Assembly: GCA_034509755.1 (NCBI GenBank)
Contig: CM067539.1
Span: forward strand, 51,983,513-52,047,512
Reading direction: 5' to 3'
DNA length: 64,000 nt
DNA from: Anisodus tanguticus
Lineage: Eukaryota > Streptophyta > Magnoliopsida > Solanales > Solanaceae
Part shown: piece by piece, positions 54,351-64,000 of the stretch
How the letters are laid out: each line of letters starts with the position of its first letter
Numbering within the stretch: the stretch's first letter is position 1
Translations under genes and position numbers: made by a program
The notes under the pieces: model-generated
What the model was told of the DNA's origin: nothing
Seen by the model: only the letters and a program-made list of their open reading frames with translations
The model's database searches: none

Positions 54351-55640
54351 TCTTCGCCTACCTCACATTTATTTTGAGGGTTTATGTCGATAAAAGGCAA
54401 TAATATCAACTTCATTAGCTTTTGAATGACTTTCTATTTAACGTGTCTTAATCTATGATGGCATAGATGCACAGATTACAAATATATCATTCATTTAGCT
54501 ACAGACATACTATACCATTCTTAGTCATTACAGACCTGTGGGACTAGTCTCAAACCATCTTGACCAACAACGTCCCTTAAACCAAGTTTGGGACATGTAT
54601 CACCTCATTTTAGAGTGATTCCATTCCCTGAAGTCCTATTGCGGATAACCACTCCAACCCCTTCTACTTTAGAGGTGACATTGCTTCACATGAACAACCT
54701 CTTGCCCGTGGTTAGGACGTAATCGGATCATATATGATCTGGATACTCTGGCCCACTCCAGTTGTTTTGGCAGACTAAGTGTCCAATTTCTTTTCTGCCT
54801 TTCTTTTAGCCTTCAGATCATTTAAGACCTGGAAACTCTGGCCCACCTCACTAGGTGTCCATTACTTTTCTTTTTTTCTTTTGGCCTTCAGATCATTTAA
54901 GACCTGGAAACTCTGGCCGACCTCACTAGGTGTCCATTACTTTTCTGCCTTTTTTTTAGCCTTCAACTCATTTAAGACCTGGAAACTCTGGCCCACTCCA
55001 GTCGCCCATAGGCTTTGTACGACTGAGTGTCCAATATCATCCTATCAAATAAAGGATCTTCTGTCAGACAGTGTGATAGGTTCAATGTCTTAAGATAAGC
55101 CATTATCTTTTAGTCTTCTTCCTTTGAGATTGGTTCCAAACAATTCCTGGTGCTTGCTTAAGAGTGGTAATAGTTTTCGCATAGTCAGTGGATCTCTATC
55201 CTTCATATGTGCGAACATACTTTATACACTTTTAATAATTACACTTAAAAGAACGGATCTTTTAAGTTTTGTTTAAAATAGTCCAATCTTTATACGGGAA
55301 GGAAGAAGATTCAATATATGATTTTAGAGTGTAGGGAATATGAGTTTTTAATGAAAACACTTTCATTCCAGCCTTGCTTTACACACTTTTATTCAGATAT
55401 TAACTACACATTAAAGATAAGGAAGGATAATTAACTTAGACCTTTTGGATTCTAGCCTACTTCAGTTAGACTGAGTGTCCATATCCTCTTTACCATAACT
55501 CGGATCCTTTGTCTGGGATAGATATAGGCGCTCTGCTACATGATAGAACAACATCTTCAGCATTCTCCTCTTATCCCAGTTGACATTCTCAACCTCTCGT
55601 GGCGCTTGTTTCACCACTCACAGGAGTGGTGACAGCAACT
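54351..55640 (-). pseudogene. Copia-5 gag-protease region, decayed, with 75-bp repeats
   Basis: This segment corresponds to the gag, nucleocapsid and protease part of copia-4. A triple 75-bp tandem repeat (about 54785-55005) encodes a Lys/Ala-rich unit of the type FQVLNDLKAKRKAEK on the minus strand. Gag N-terminal text lies near 55500-55640 and downstream pieces to about 54360. No intact motif for the protease was found. Confidence 0.55.
54785..55005 (-). repeat. 75-bp tandem repeat in copia-5 gag
   Basis: Three units with 75-bp spacing, each containing TCATTTAAGACCTGGAAACT on the plus strand. 75 is a multiple of 3, so the expansion kept the frame. Confidence 0.85.
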
Positions 55641-55889
55641 CGTCCTCGATCTTTAGTCGTACTAGCATGACTATCAGCAGTATCTTGAAGCTCAGCATCA
55701 GATCTAGAGATCCCACCTATGACGGAAACAGATGTAACTGTCATCAAAGAGAGAGCCAAAACTAGGACAAGATTTGAAAACACGATTGTTGACAGAGACA
55801 GTGTTTGAATTGTCTTCAACCAAAAAACCACAACTATAGCCAGATTTGGTCACACACTTGTCAACCAACATCTTTCAAACACTAATACT

Positions 55890-55903
55890 AATCTTGTCTT
55901 AAA
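55890..55903 (-). other. Copia-5 putative self-complementary primer-binding site
   Basis: On the minus strand the LTR ends at 55906, then two bases, then TTTAAGACAAGATT (55903-55890). It is the exact reverse complement of the 14-base LTR segment at 56201-56214. Spacing from the LTR edge (2 nt) equals that in copia-4, while the sequence is different. Confidence 0.6.
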
Positions 55904-55905
55904 AT

Positions 55906-56980
55906 TGTTGGATATGTAAAGCACATACGAGAATAGTAAATAATTATTACAATGATCGAAAGGATAAACAATAAAGATTACAACAACAAGTTGTCAATCT
56001 CTTGATCTTGAATTGGAACTCCAAATCTGGATCTTGTATTCAGAAATACAAGGACATGAACTGCTACACTTGTGGCTTGTAGAACCGCTGAGAATCCGAA
56101 CGGTTAGAGTCCTTTGAAATTCAAGTTCACACCTGAAACACTTAGCAACCAATTAGATAATCACAACACCACCGGCTGAATCGAGAGATGGCTCTATGTA
56201 TTTAAGACAAGATTGCCCCCTTATACAGGCTTTACGGAAGTGTGGACAATAGTCTCCCAAGATGAAACAACAAACTATCAAATGTGCAAAGCCTACAGAA
56301 ATGATCCCAGCGAAGAACACGAATAATGAATATTGCTAAGAGAAGGATTGATTATCATAAAAACTTATCTCTTTGTGTTGTTGTTAACCTATGAATTGAG
56401 CCAAAGGCTCAATTTATAGGTGTGCAATATATCCTTTCAAATGCCCCATAATGGCATTCAATTGCCATGTAATGGATGGCATTTAACCCCCAAGTAATGC
56501 AGCAACATAATGGTCCAAGTAATGACCATTATTGGGTGGATTCAATGCCATTGAAACCACCTCATCTGCCAAACCTTTGGAATTCCGTCGAGCAGTCACT
56601 GCCAATGAAGCACCGCGGCATTAATTCAACCAGAAACTCACGATGCTCACTGCCAATCAGGCGCCGCGGCCCAGTCCGGGAGGCGTCACGGCCCTTCTCG
56701 TCTCCATGACCCTTTTTCCGACCTGTACCATCTTACACTTCGCATAATCCTTCCTTCGTTTACCAACGTGGAACACTTGTTATTTAGCCAATAACCGTTC
56801 ATTATTCTATGTCTCAAACATTTCACTTACGTACCAATATCTCTTTCATTAACAAAATTTACGATACTTGGCATTAAGATTGCACGTGTGTGGAAATGAT
56901 ATTTCTGACGTGCGGGGCCCAAATTTTTTGAGTCATAAATAATGAGATAAACTTAATTCTACATTAGTAAATTTTCAACA
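55906..56980 (-). repeat. Copia-5 5' LTR
   Basis: 1075 bp from TGTTGGATATG to TTTTCAACA, with intact TG and CA ends. Matches 50295-51443 apart from scattered substitutions and deletions in the GC-rich patch. Confidence 0.93.
56201..56214 (-). other. Copia-5 LTR segment complementary to the primer site
   Basis: Plus strand TTTAAGACAAGATT, pairing over 14 bp with 55890-55903. It lies about 170-185 nt after the transcription start predicted from a TATAAAT box (minus strand, near 56412-56418), comparable to copia-4. Confidence 0.6.
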
Positions 56981-56985
56981 GTTAC

Positions 56986-57245
56986 ATAGTTAATTATCTG
57001 ATTAGATGTGGTTAGTGTGTATGTGTGTGTGTGTGTGTATAGACAAAACTGTACAGACCTATTGTAACATAACTTCATTTTCTCATAATAGAAAGAGAGA
57101 TCATTTTCTGATCTCTCTCGAACCATCCTCTCTCTCACGTTTTCTCTTCTCTCTTCTCCTTTCTTTCTCTTCTGTTGTCTTCCATCTCTTTCACTACTTT
57201 CCTTCTTTTTCTTCTATCTCTCGAATCAGTGTTAGTTATTCCTTA
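56986..57245 (+). repeat. Copia-6 5' LTR, second piece
   Basis: Continues the LTR after copia-5; includes a GT microsatellite (about 57014-57040) and a pyrimidine-rich U5 (TCTCTCTCACGTTTTCTCTT). Ends TTCCTTA where the other LTR has TTCCTCA. Confidence 0.92.
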
Positions 57246-57657
57246 CGGTATCAAAGCTTTGGTGAATTTATTCATCTCGAATGAGTAATTTTTACATGCA
57301 AAGAGGGGTTGGACAAGTTTGGCCATCGATCTCAATTATGAGAACTGAAATTTACCATATCGAAGCTCAATGAAAGCAGGTCGAGGAAACATTGTTACAT
57401 GCAATCTGTTGGGAACTAAAATCTACAGGATTGAAACTCAATCTGTAAGTATTTTGTGTCGTTGGATTCTCAAGGATAAGGAGCAGCATCTGACAAATTG
57501 AAAGGATGATGTTACATGTAATTAGTTAATTTTTCTATTTACCTTCACCGTTAAGGAGTAGAATCTGATAAATTAGCTTTTATGATGAAGTATAATCAAC
57601 TCTGTCACAAGTAAAGTATAATCGAAACAACAAAATTGAAATTGGATACAAGGAATA
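57246..57657 (+). other. Copia-6 primer site and 5' untranslated region
   Basis: CGGTATCAAAGC at 57246-57257 is a twice-mutated initiator-Met primer site directly after the LTR. The following 400 bp have no ORF and lead to the gag ATG at 57658. Confidence 0.8.
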
Positions 57658-58770
57658 ATGGAGAGTTCCGAAGACGATATAGTTACTGAAAGCACAACAG
57701 CGAATGTGAATATTGATCATAATCATCCTCTATATCTCTTTCCCTTGGACGCACCTGGATCTTTATTAGTTATAATTATCTTGAGTGGAATGGACAATTA
57801 TACACTATGGAGCAGAGCTATGAAGCTAGCTTTGTTAGGAAAGAACAAAATAGGATTAATTGATGGATCAGTGAGCAAATCTTCTTTCCATGGAAATTTG
57901 GCTAAAGTGTGGGATAGGTGTAATGCAATTGTAGTGTCCTGGTTTATGGGGAATGTGAGTAAGAATCTGCTTACTGGAATCTTGTTCAACTCAGATTCCT
58001 ATAGTATATGGGAAGAGTTAAGGGAAAGGTTTGATAAAATTAACAGTTCTAGAGCATTTCAATTACACAAAGAGATATTCACTATGAGGCAATGAACATT
58101 ATCAGTCTCAATGTATTATTCTAAACTGAGGGATCTTTGGGATGAGTATGATTCCATCATCCCAATTCCACCATGTTGTCCAAAGTCCAAGGATTTTGTT
58201 GATCACTTGCAGTATCAAAGACTGTTACAGTTTTTAATGGAACAGGATGAAAACTATAGCCAGGCCAGGAGTCAAATAATAATGATGCAGCAAGTACCAA
58301 GTTTGAACCAAGTGTATGCTATGATCAATCAGGAAGAAAGACAAAGGATGGTGGCAGGCACAAGCAGAATAGTGCAGGAGAAAATTGAATCATCTGCTAT
58401 GTTCATAGCTGGCAATAGAAATGGTAGAAATAGGAATGGAGGAATGAAGCAGAAGAAGCCATACAATCCCAATGTTGTGTGTGACTTCTGTCATATGAAA
58501 GGACATTGAAACGTGGATTGTTTCAAACTTATGAAGTGTGATTTTTGCCATAAAACAGGACACAGGCAGGATGATTGCTATAATCTTATTGGATATCCTG
58601 ATAATTTTAAAAGTAGCAAGGCCAAGAAAGAATATACGATGACTGGAGGGAATTCATTATTTGAAGATACTGGACAAGCAAATGTGGCACAACATGGCAT
58701 GAACCAGAGATTTTGATCAAAATTCATGCAGCAACATAGCACACAATCATCCATGGAGCATAATCATGAT
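57658..58770 (+). pseudogene. Copia-6 gag
   Basis: One frame from MESSEDDIVTESTTANVNID continues with LSGMDNYTLWSRAMKLALLG, DKINSSRAFQLHKEIFTM and, after a TGA at 58093, YYSKLRDLWDEYDSIIPIPP. Two CCHC-like knuckles follow: CDFCHMKGH interrupted by TGA at 58507, and CDFCHKTGHRQDDCYNLIGY, which is complete. Further stops are TGA at 58714 and TAG near 58771. All are in the same frame, so no indel has occurred. Confidence 0.92.
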
Positions 58771-60126
58771 TAGAGAATGCATACATCTGTTCAACTTACA
58801 CCTAAACAGCACCAACAACTTATCAACCTGCTTAATAATCAGAAAAATACTGGAATCAGTGCAAATTTGGCAGGTAAGTGTGTTTTTGGTTCAAAGGAAA
58901 TCTTGAATTGGATTTTAGATACAAGTGCTACTAATTATATGATTAGTGATCAGAAATATTTACATGGTAAACAATTGACAGAGGGAACATGAAAGGTGCA
59001 GTTGCCTACTGGAGATTCTGCCAAGATCTCATGTGTTGGTGACTATCACCTAGGAGGAGGTGATGTTCTTAGAAATGTCTTATGTGTGCCAACATTCAAA
59101 TTCAATTTGATGTCAGTGTCAAAAGTAACAAATGAACTAAATTGCAGTGTCACATTCTTTCCTACATGTGTGTTTCATGATCTCTCATCTGGGAAGGTGA
59201 GGGAAATTGGTAATGAGGAAACAGGACTGTACATACTGTGTTTAGATACTCATAATAAAGGAAAGGAATTGAACAACTGTTTGTTATTATCTCAACATGT
59301 AGATGCAACAGTCTGGCACCAGAGGTTGTGTCATATGCTTATGAGTGTGTTGAGAAAAATCTCATGTCTCCTAAAAGATACTGTTATTTCTACTTTGAAT
59401 AATTGTGAAGTATGTCCCCTAGCTAAACAAACTAGGATTCATTTTCCTGTCGGTAATAGTAGAGCATCAAGGCCCTTCCAATTGTTACATATGGATGTAT
59501 GTGGACCCCATAAAATTGAAATATATAATGGAATAAAGTATTTCTTGACTATTGTGGATGACTATTCTAGATGGACCTGGATCTTCTTAATGAGATTGAA
59601 GTCAGATGTTTCAACACTGCTCAAAAATTTATTTGTTGAGATTAACACTCAAATTGAATTCAGAATACAGAAGGTGAGATCTGATAATGGCACAGAGTTT
59701 TTTAAACACAATTGTAAGGAGTTGTTCTTACAACATGGTGTAGTACATGAAATTTCTTGTCCACACACACCACAACAAAATGGTGTTGTAGAAAGGAAAC
59801 ATAGACACATACTGGAAACAGTAAGAGCCATTAAAATACAAGGTGGATTGCCAGATATATTTTGGGCTTTATGTGTAGAGGATGTTGTATATGTCATAAA
59901 TAGAATCCCATCTAATGCAATAAAGAATAAGTCACCATTTGAAATGTTGTATAAAATAATATCATCACCTAATCACCTAAGAGTGATAGGTTGTCTATGT
60001 TTTGCAATTGTTTTAACTAACCAAGACAAATTTAATCCTAGAGTTGTGAAGATAGTGTTACTTGGTTATGGAGCTGTACAAAAGGGTTATAAACTTTATG
60101 ACATAGAAAATAGAATATTTTTATGA
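58771..60126 (+). pseudogene. Copia-6 protease and integrase
   Basis: The gag frame continues. The protease site reads NWILDTSATNYMISD, with Ser replacing the Gly of D-T-G-A. After TGA at 58990 a 376-residue open stretch includes ATVWHQRLCHM, CEVCPLAKQ, LLHMDVCGPHKI (first Asp), KVRSDNGTEFF (second Asp), PQQNGVVERKHRH (Glu) and VLLGYGAVQKGYKLYD. The integrase catalytic triad is complete. Confidence 0.93.
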
Positions 60127-62180
60127 GCAGGGATGTGATATTCATGGAGACAATATTTCCTTTCAAAGGAGGTACATATGAAAGGAATTGATCAGATCAA
60201 ATCACATGAACACTTTTGTTATGATGATTTGGTTCTGGTTCATCACCAAAATATAGATCAGGGAGTTTAAAAATCTATAGATACAAGTCAAAATGCACAT
60301 AATGGAGTACAAAATGTGGGTATACCAGGGGAGAGTCAACATACAGATCATTATTCCAGTCATGGACATGAGAGTCATCACACAGATGATACTTATGATT
60401 GTCCTGGAAAAAACACAGAAAATGATACTAGAAGGTCTGCAAGAATTAGCAGACCTCCTATCTGGCACAAAGACTATATTACTAAACATGGCATCTCTAA
60501 TTGCTTGTATTCTATATCTAATGTTGTTGACTACACAGGATTGTCATTTCAGTAACAGAGTTTTGTGGCCAAGGTTTCTCAGGCCACTGAACCACAGAAT
60601 TACTCAGAAGCTGTAAAGGATAAGAGATGGGTTAAAGCTATGAAGACTGAGATCAAAGCCCTGGAGGACAATGGAACATGGAAGCTGGTTGCATTACCAG
60701 AAGGGAAGAAGGCCATTAATTGTAGATGGGTGTATAAAATTAAATACAAAGCCACATGTGAGGTGGAAAGATTCAAAGCTAGACTGGTAGCAAAGGGGTA
60801 TAATCAAAAGGAAGGACTTGACTACCAAGAGACATTTTCACCAGTGGTAAAAATCAGCATTGTGAGGGCAGTAGTTTCAATTGCAGAAGAAAAACATTGG
60901 GTGATACAACAGATGGATGTTTACAATGCTTTCCTGCAGGGTGATCTTTTTTAGGAAGTCTATATGACAATTCCTGAAGGTTTTTGGGCCTAAAGGAGGA
61001 AGGACACAATTGTGCAAGCTGTTAAAGTCATTATATGGCTTGAAGAATTCATCAAGACAATGGAATATTAAATTGACTGAGGCTCTTGTTTCTTCTGGCT
61101 TCCAGCAGAGTCACAGAGATTACTCATTATTTACTAAAAGGAATGTTGATAGTATTGTGATAGTGCTGGTGTATGTTGATGATCTATTGCTTACTAGAAA
61201 TGATCAAGTTCTCATTGAATCCACTAAGAAAGCACTACAATCAGCTTTTAAAATAAAAGATCTGGGTGAACTAAAATATTTCCTTGGAATAGAATTTGCA
61301 AGAAATTCTCAAGGTATTCTTATGCACCAAAGAAAATATGCATTGAAATTAATTTCTGATATGGGACTGGCAGGGGACAAGCCTACTTTTTCACCTATGG
61401 ATGTGAATGTAAAGTTTACTACTGCTTATTTTGACATCCATGTTGCATCTACTTCTGGTTCATAATCAGTACACTCTGATGCACTCCTACCAGATCCAAG
61501 CAGCTATAGAAGGATGGTTGGTAGACTGTTATAGTTAACCACTACCAGACCTGATATAGCATTTGTAGTACATTGTTTGAGCCAATTCATGCATGCTCCT
61601 AAAACATCACATATGGAAGCTGGACTAAAGCTAGTAAGATATATCAAACAGGCTTCAAGTTTAGGAATTCTTCTATGCAGTTCCAGTACCCCTCAACTCA
61701 AGGTGTTTTGTGATGCAGATTGGAGTGCATGTGTTAACAGTAGAAGATTAGTTATTGGCTACTTGGTGAAGTATCGTCTATCCCCAATATCTTGGAAGTC
61801 TAAGAAGTAGGAGACATTGTCTAGGAGCTCAGCTAAAGCTGAATATAGAGCTGTGGCATCTTCTGTTGCAGAGGTGATATGACTGGCAGGGTTGTTTCAG
61901 GAACTTGGTGTTGAAGTTTATAAGCCAGTATCAATATACACAGACAGTAAGTCTGCCATTCAAATTGCTGCCAATCCATTCTTTCATGAGAGAACAAAGC
62001 ATATTGACATATATTGCCACTTCATCAGAGAATATATACAGAAAGGGTTGATCAATACTATGTTCTTGGCCTCCAATGATCAACCTGCTGATTTGCTTAC
62101 AAAATTTCTTGGTCGATTGCAGCATCTTCACTTGTTATCCAAGCTAGGAATGAAGAATATCTTCATATCTCCTAGCTTGA
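60127..62180 (+). pseudogene. Copia-6 reverse transcriptase and RNase H
   Basis: A linker (60127-60564) leads to the RT: RWVKAMKTEIKALEDNGTWK, QETFSPVVKISIVRAVVSIA, MDVYNAFLQGDLF (then TAG at about 60952), SLYGLKNSSRQWN and the catalytic VYVDDLLLTRND (YVDD near 61172). RNase H: VFCDADWSACVNSRR, SRSSAKAEYRAVASS, SIYTDSKSAIQIAAN and HIDIYCHFIREYIQKG. Frame changes lie near 60980 and 61465-61570 and stops near 61810 and 61880. The coding ends near the polypurine tract at 62179-62185. Confidence 0.92.
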
Positions 62181-62185
62181 GGGGG

Positions 62186-62563
62186 TGTGGCAGAATTGGG
62201 AGAGTGTACTATTGTTCTATAGATAATCAATGTAGGGGATAATAGATATTTAGTAATTGAAGGTGCTTAAGAGTTTGTTAGAGTTGTTAAGAGGTTGTTA
62301 AAAGTTAGTTACATAGTTAGTTATGTGATTAGATGTGGTTAGTGTGTGTGTATGTATATATACAAAACTGTACACATCTATTGTAACATAACTTCATTTT
62401 CTCATAATAGAAAGAGAGGTCATTTTCTTATCTCACTCGAACCATCCTCTCTCTCACGTTTTTCTTCTCTCTTCTCCATTCTTTCTTTTCTGTTGTATTC
62501 CATCTCTTTCACTGCTTTCCTTCTTTTTCTTCTATCTCTCGAATCATTGTTAGTTATTCCTCA
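62186..62563 (+). repeat. Copia-6 3' LTR
   Basis: 378 bp from TGTGGCAGAATTGGG to TTATTCCTCA, preceded by a GAGGGGG purine tract and followed by the AGAAG duplication. Carries TATATATA near 62354 and a pyrimidine-rich U5. Confidence 0.95.
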
Positions 62564-62568
62564 AGAAG

Positions 62569-63091
62569 GATGTAAACTTTGAAGTCAATCAAGAAATTCT
62601 CTCTTTTCATTTGCACATAGTAAGGTGCATACAGAAATATCAGAGCAAAATTAAGAATGTATTAATTTCAATCTATCCTATGAAAAGACACTGCATTTCA
62701 GAATTTGACCAAAAATCGCCGAAGAGCTTGTTATGAAAATTGGAATGGCTGAAGAGGAGAAGAGCAGTTTGCACTATGGTTTAGGCTTTTAAGGTAAATT
62801 GATTAGGGTAATTCTGATTTTGACTTTTAGGTAATTCTATTACTAAGGACCAAGATAACTCTATAATTTATATAGTCAAGGCCTCAAAAGTGTCATTTTA
62901 AATATGCAGGAATTAATGGGTTATCGGGTTACCCAATATAAAAATTAGACAATCCATTCCCCAACCAATAACCCGTTATCTATAAAATTCTAAATCACTC
63001 CCAAACCGTTTATCCGATAACCCGATACCAATAATCCAATAACACTTTTTGTGTTTGGATTATCGGTTACTGTTCCATTTTGAACACCCCT
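62569..63091. mobile_element. hAT-like DNA transposon, right part
   Basis: Continues the element opened at 49475. Subterminal repeats of ATTATCGG/CCGATAAC type are dense at 62918-63070, and the end TTGAACACCCCT is a common plant DNA-transposon terminus. No transposase coding was seen. Confidence 0.5.
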
Positions 63092-63282
63092 ATCCAAAAA
63101 AGCAACAATAGAAGTCCTTCATGAATACAAGTGTGGAGCCTCTCCATAGGTACTGACATGGGATGTGGAGCGGTCCTATCCACGGGGCTCGGGCTGCACG
63201 GATCCAGTCCCTAAAAACAGAAATGAAAATATGGCCAACGGGCCTAAACTCCACATGCCTAGTATGAGTCATAAACCGTTTC
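63092..63282 (-). repeat. Gypsy LTR C, right part
   Basis: After the second copy of the probable 8-bp duplication (ATCCAAAA, 63092-63099) the sequence has the Tekay-LTR-like text ATACAAGTGTGGAGCCTCTC. It is cut at 63283 by copia-3. Assignment as the continuation of 49150-49474 is by type of sequence and by the duplication. Confidence 0.5.
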
Positions 63283-64000
63283 TGAAAGATAGAATAATTT
63301 CCCTTAGGTATTCCTTTCATTATTCACAATATATATAGTTGTACAAGGTTGATTCCAAATATGGTACGAATCCTAACTTACCTTACAAAGGTTGATTCCT
63401 AATACAATTAGAATCCTAAATTACCTTAAATATACATCTATCATAATTACAAAATATATGAAGAATATTCGGAGAATATTCGCTAATACTCCCCCTCGGA
63501 CGGAGCGGGAGGAGGCCGAACGCTAAGGCTGGATCGGAAGTCGGTGAAGAGCTGTCGCGGTAGTCCCTTTGTGAAGATGGTTGCATACTGATACGAGGAA
63601 GGCACGTGTAATATTTTGACCTGACCACAGGCAACCTTCTCTCGCACAAAGTGGATATCCATCTCAATATGCTTAGTCCGCTGATGTTGGACCGGATTAT
63701 GAGACATATAGATGGCAGATATGTTGTCACAATAGACTATAGACGCCTTGCGGAGTGGACACTGGAGTTCCAAAATAAGATCTCAGAGCCAACAAATCTC
63801 AGCAACTACTTTAGCAACACCGCAATATTCTGTTTCAGCACTCGAACGGGAAAGTGTGGCTTGCCGCTTGGCTGACCATGAGATAAGATTATCCCCAAGA
63901 AATACACAGTACCCTGAGGTGGAGCGACGTGTGTCGGGGCATCCATCACAATCTGCATCCGTGTAGGCAAGTAGCTTGGTTGGGGCAGAGGGGTATAGAT
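63283..64000 (-). mobile_element. Copia-3: 3' end of a Ty1/copia element, continues past the window
   Basis: A 206-bp LTR (63283-63488; TGAAAGATAG to CGCTAATA) is followed by a reverse polypurine tract (CTCCCCCTC) and a minus-strand RNase H. Structure and protein text are close to copia-2. The rest lies beyond the window end. Confidence 0.9.
63483..64000 (-). pseudogene. Copia-3 RNase H (partial)
   Basis: The minus strand holds LQCPLRKASIVYCDNISAIY, RTKHIEMDIHFVREKVACGQ and YATIFTKGLPRQLF, the end of copia RNase H, stopping next to the purine tract. Upstream (63774-64000), after a break near 63780, the text continues with the SWSAKRQATLSRSSAE-type block. It resembles the copia-2 RNase H closely. 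Confidence 0.9.

Larger units (their letters stand above)
50295..56980 (-). mobile_element. Copia-5: old Ty1/copia element inside the copia-6 LTR
   Basis: A 6.7-kb minus-strand element with GTTAC duplications (50290-50294 and 56981-56985). LTRs of 1149 and 1075 bp flank decayed copia coding related to copia-4. Like copia-4 it lacks an initiator-Met primer site and carries one complementary to its own LTR. It must be younger than copia-6 as an insertion, yet its coding is much more broken than that of copia-6. Confidence 0.92.
50168..62563 (+). mobile_element. Copia-6: Ty1/copia element split by copia-5
   Basis: A plus-strand element flanked by AGAAG (50163-50167 and 62564-62568). The 5' LTR is in two pieces (50168-50294 and 56986-57245) because copia-5 inserted into it. 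The 3' LTR is 62186-62563. A mutated initiator-Met primer site (CGGTATCAAAGC, 57246-57257) and a polypurine tract (GAGGGGG ending at 62185) are present. Gag to integrase share one frame with several stops; RT and RNase H follow with frame changes. Confidence 0.93.

Noticed and set aside
54779..55093. Plus-strand ORF with 25-residue repeats
   Set aside because: It is the antisense reading of the 75-bp tandem repeat in copia-5 gag.
57006..57284. ORF with Ser/Phe-rich hydrophobic segment
   Set aside because: It lies in the pyrimidine-rich U5 of the copia-6 LTR and is repeated in the 3' LTR; no protein is expected.

Overview
This window is a plant nuclear sequence made almost entirely of transposable elements and one endogenous pararetrovirus. 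No intact host gene, tRNA, rRNA or CRISPR array was found. The combination of a caulimovirid copy, an RTE-type LINE ending in a TTG tail, an L1-type LINE with a DUF4283 ORF1, a Tat-type gypsy element with an antisense ORF and several copia families suggests a dicot, most likely Solanaceae. That placement is inferred from family resemblance, not from a search.

Layout. 1-3589: 3' end of a Tekay/Del-like Ty3/gypsy element (integrase, C-terminal module, polypurine tract, 3' LTR). 3590 to about 11760: a nearly complete but decayed endogenous pararetrovirus, in order movement protein with a protease-like tail, small coiled-coil ORFs, coat protein, protease-RT-RNase H, transactivator-like ORF, 48-bp tandem repeats, promoter. 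About 11960-18874: a Tat-lineage gypsy remnant (RNase H, spacer, antisense ORF, LTR) with RTE LINE A inside. About 18875-36350: an L1 LINE opened by copia-1 (20125-25206) and by a gypsy B remnant (LTR 34634-36103), with RTE LINE B (30090-32640) lying in the same gap. 36872-41226: gag-less copia-2. 41800-42350: a 76-bp tandem repeat split by a palindromic insert. 42697-49141: copia-4, the best-preserved element. 49150-63282: a four-level nest, gypsy LTR containing a hAT-like element containing copia-6 containing copia-5. 63283-64000: start of copia-3.

Target-site duplications fix several insertions: copia-2 AAAAG, copia-4 AGGAT, copia-5 GTTAC, copia-6 AGAAG, and probably 8 bp for the hAT-like element.

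The most interesting signal is in copia-4 and copia-5. Neither has the initiator-Met tRNA primer-binding site seen in the other elements here. In each, the 13-14 nt that start exactly 2 nt inside the 5' LTR are perfectly complementary to a segment of that same LTR. The two pairs have different sequences but the same geometry, which suggests self-primed reverse transcription. Second is the protease-like domain at the end of the pararetroviral movement-protein ORF, in addition to the usual protease.
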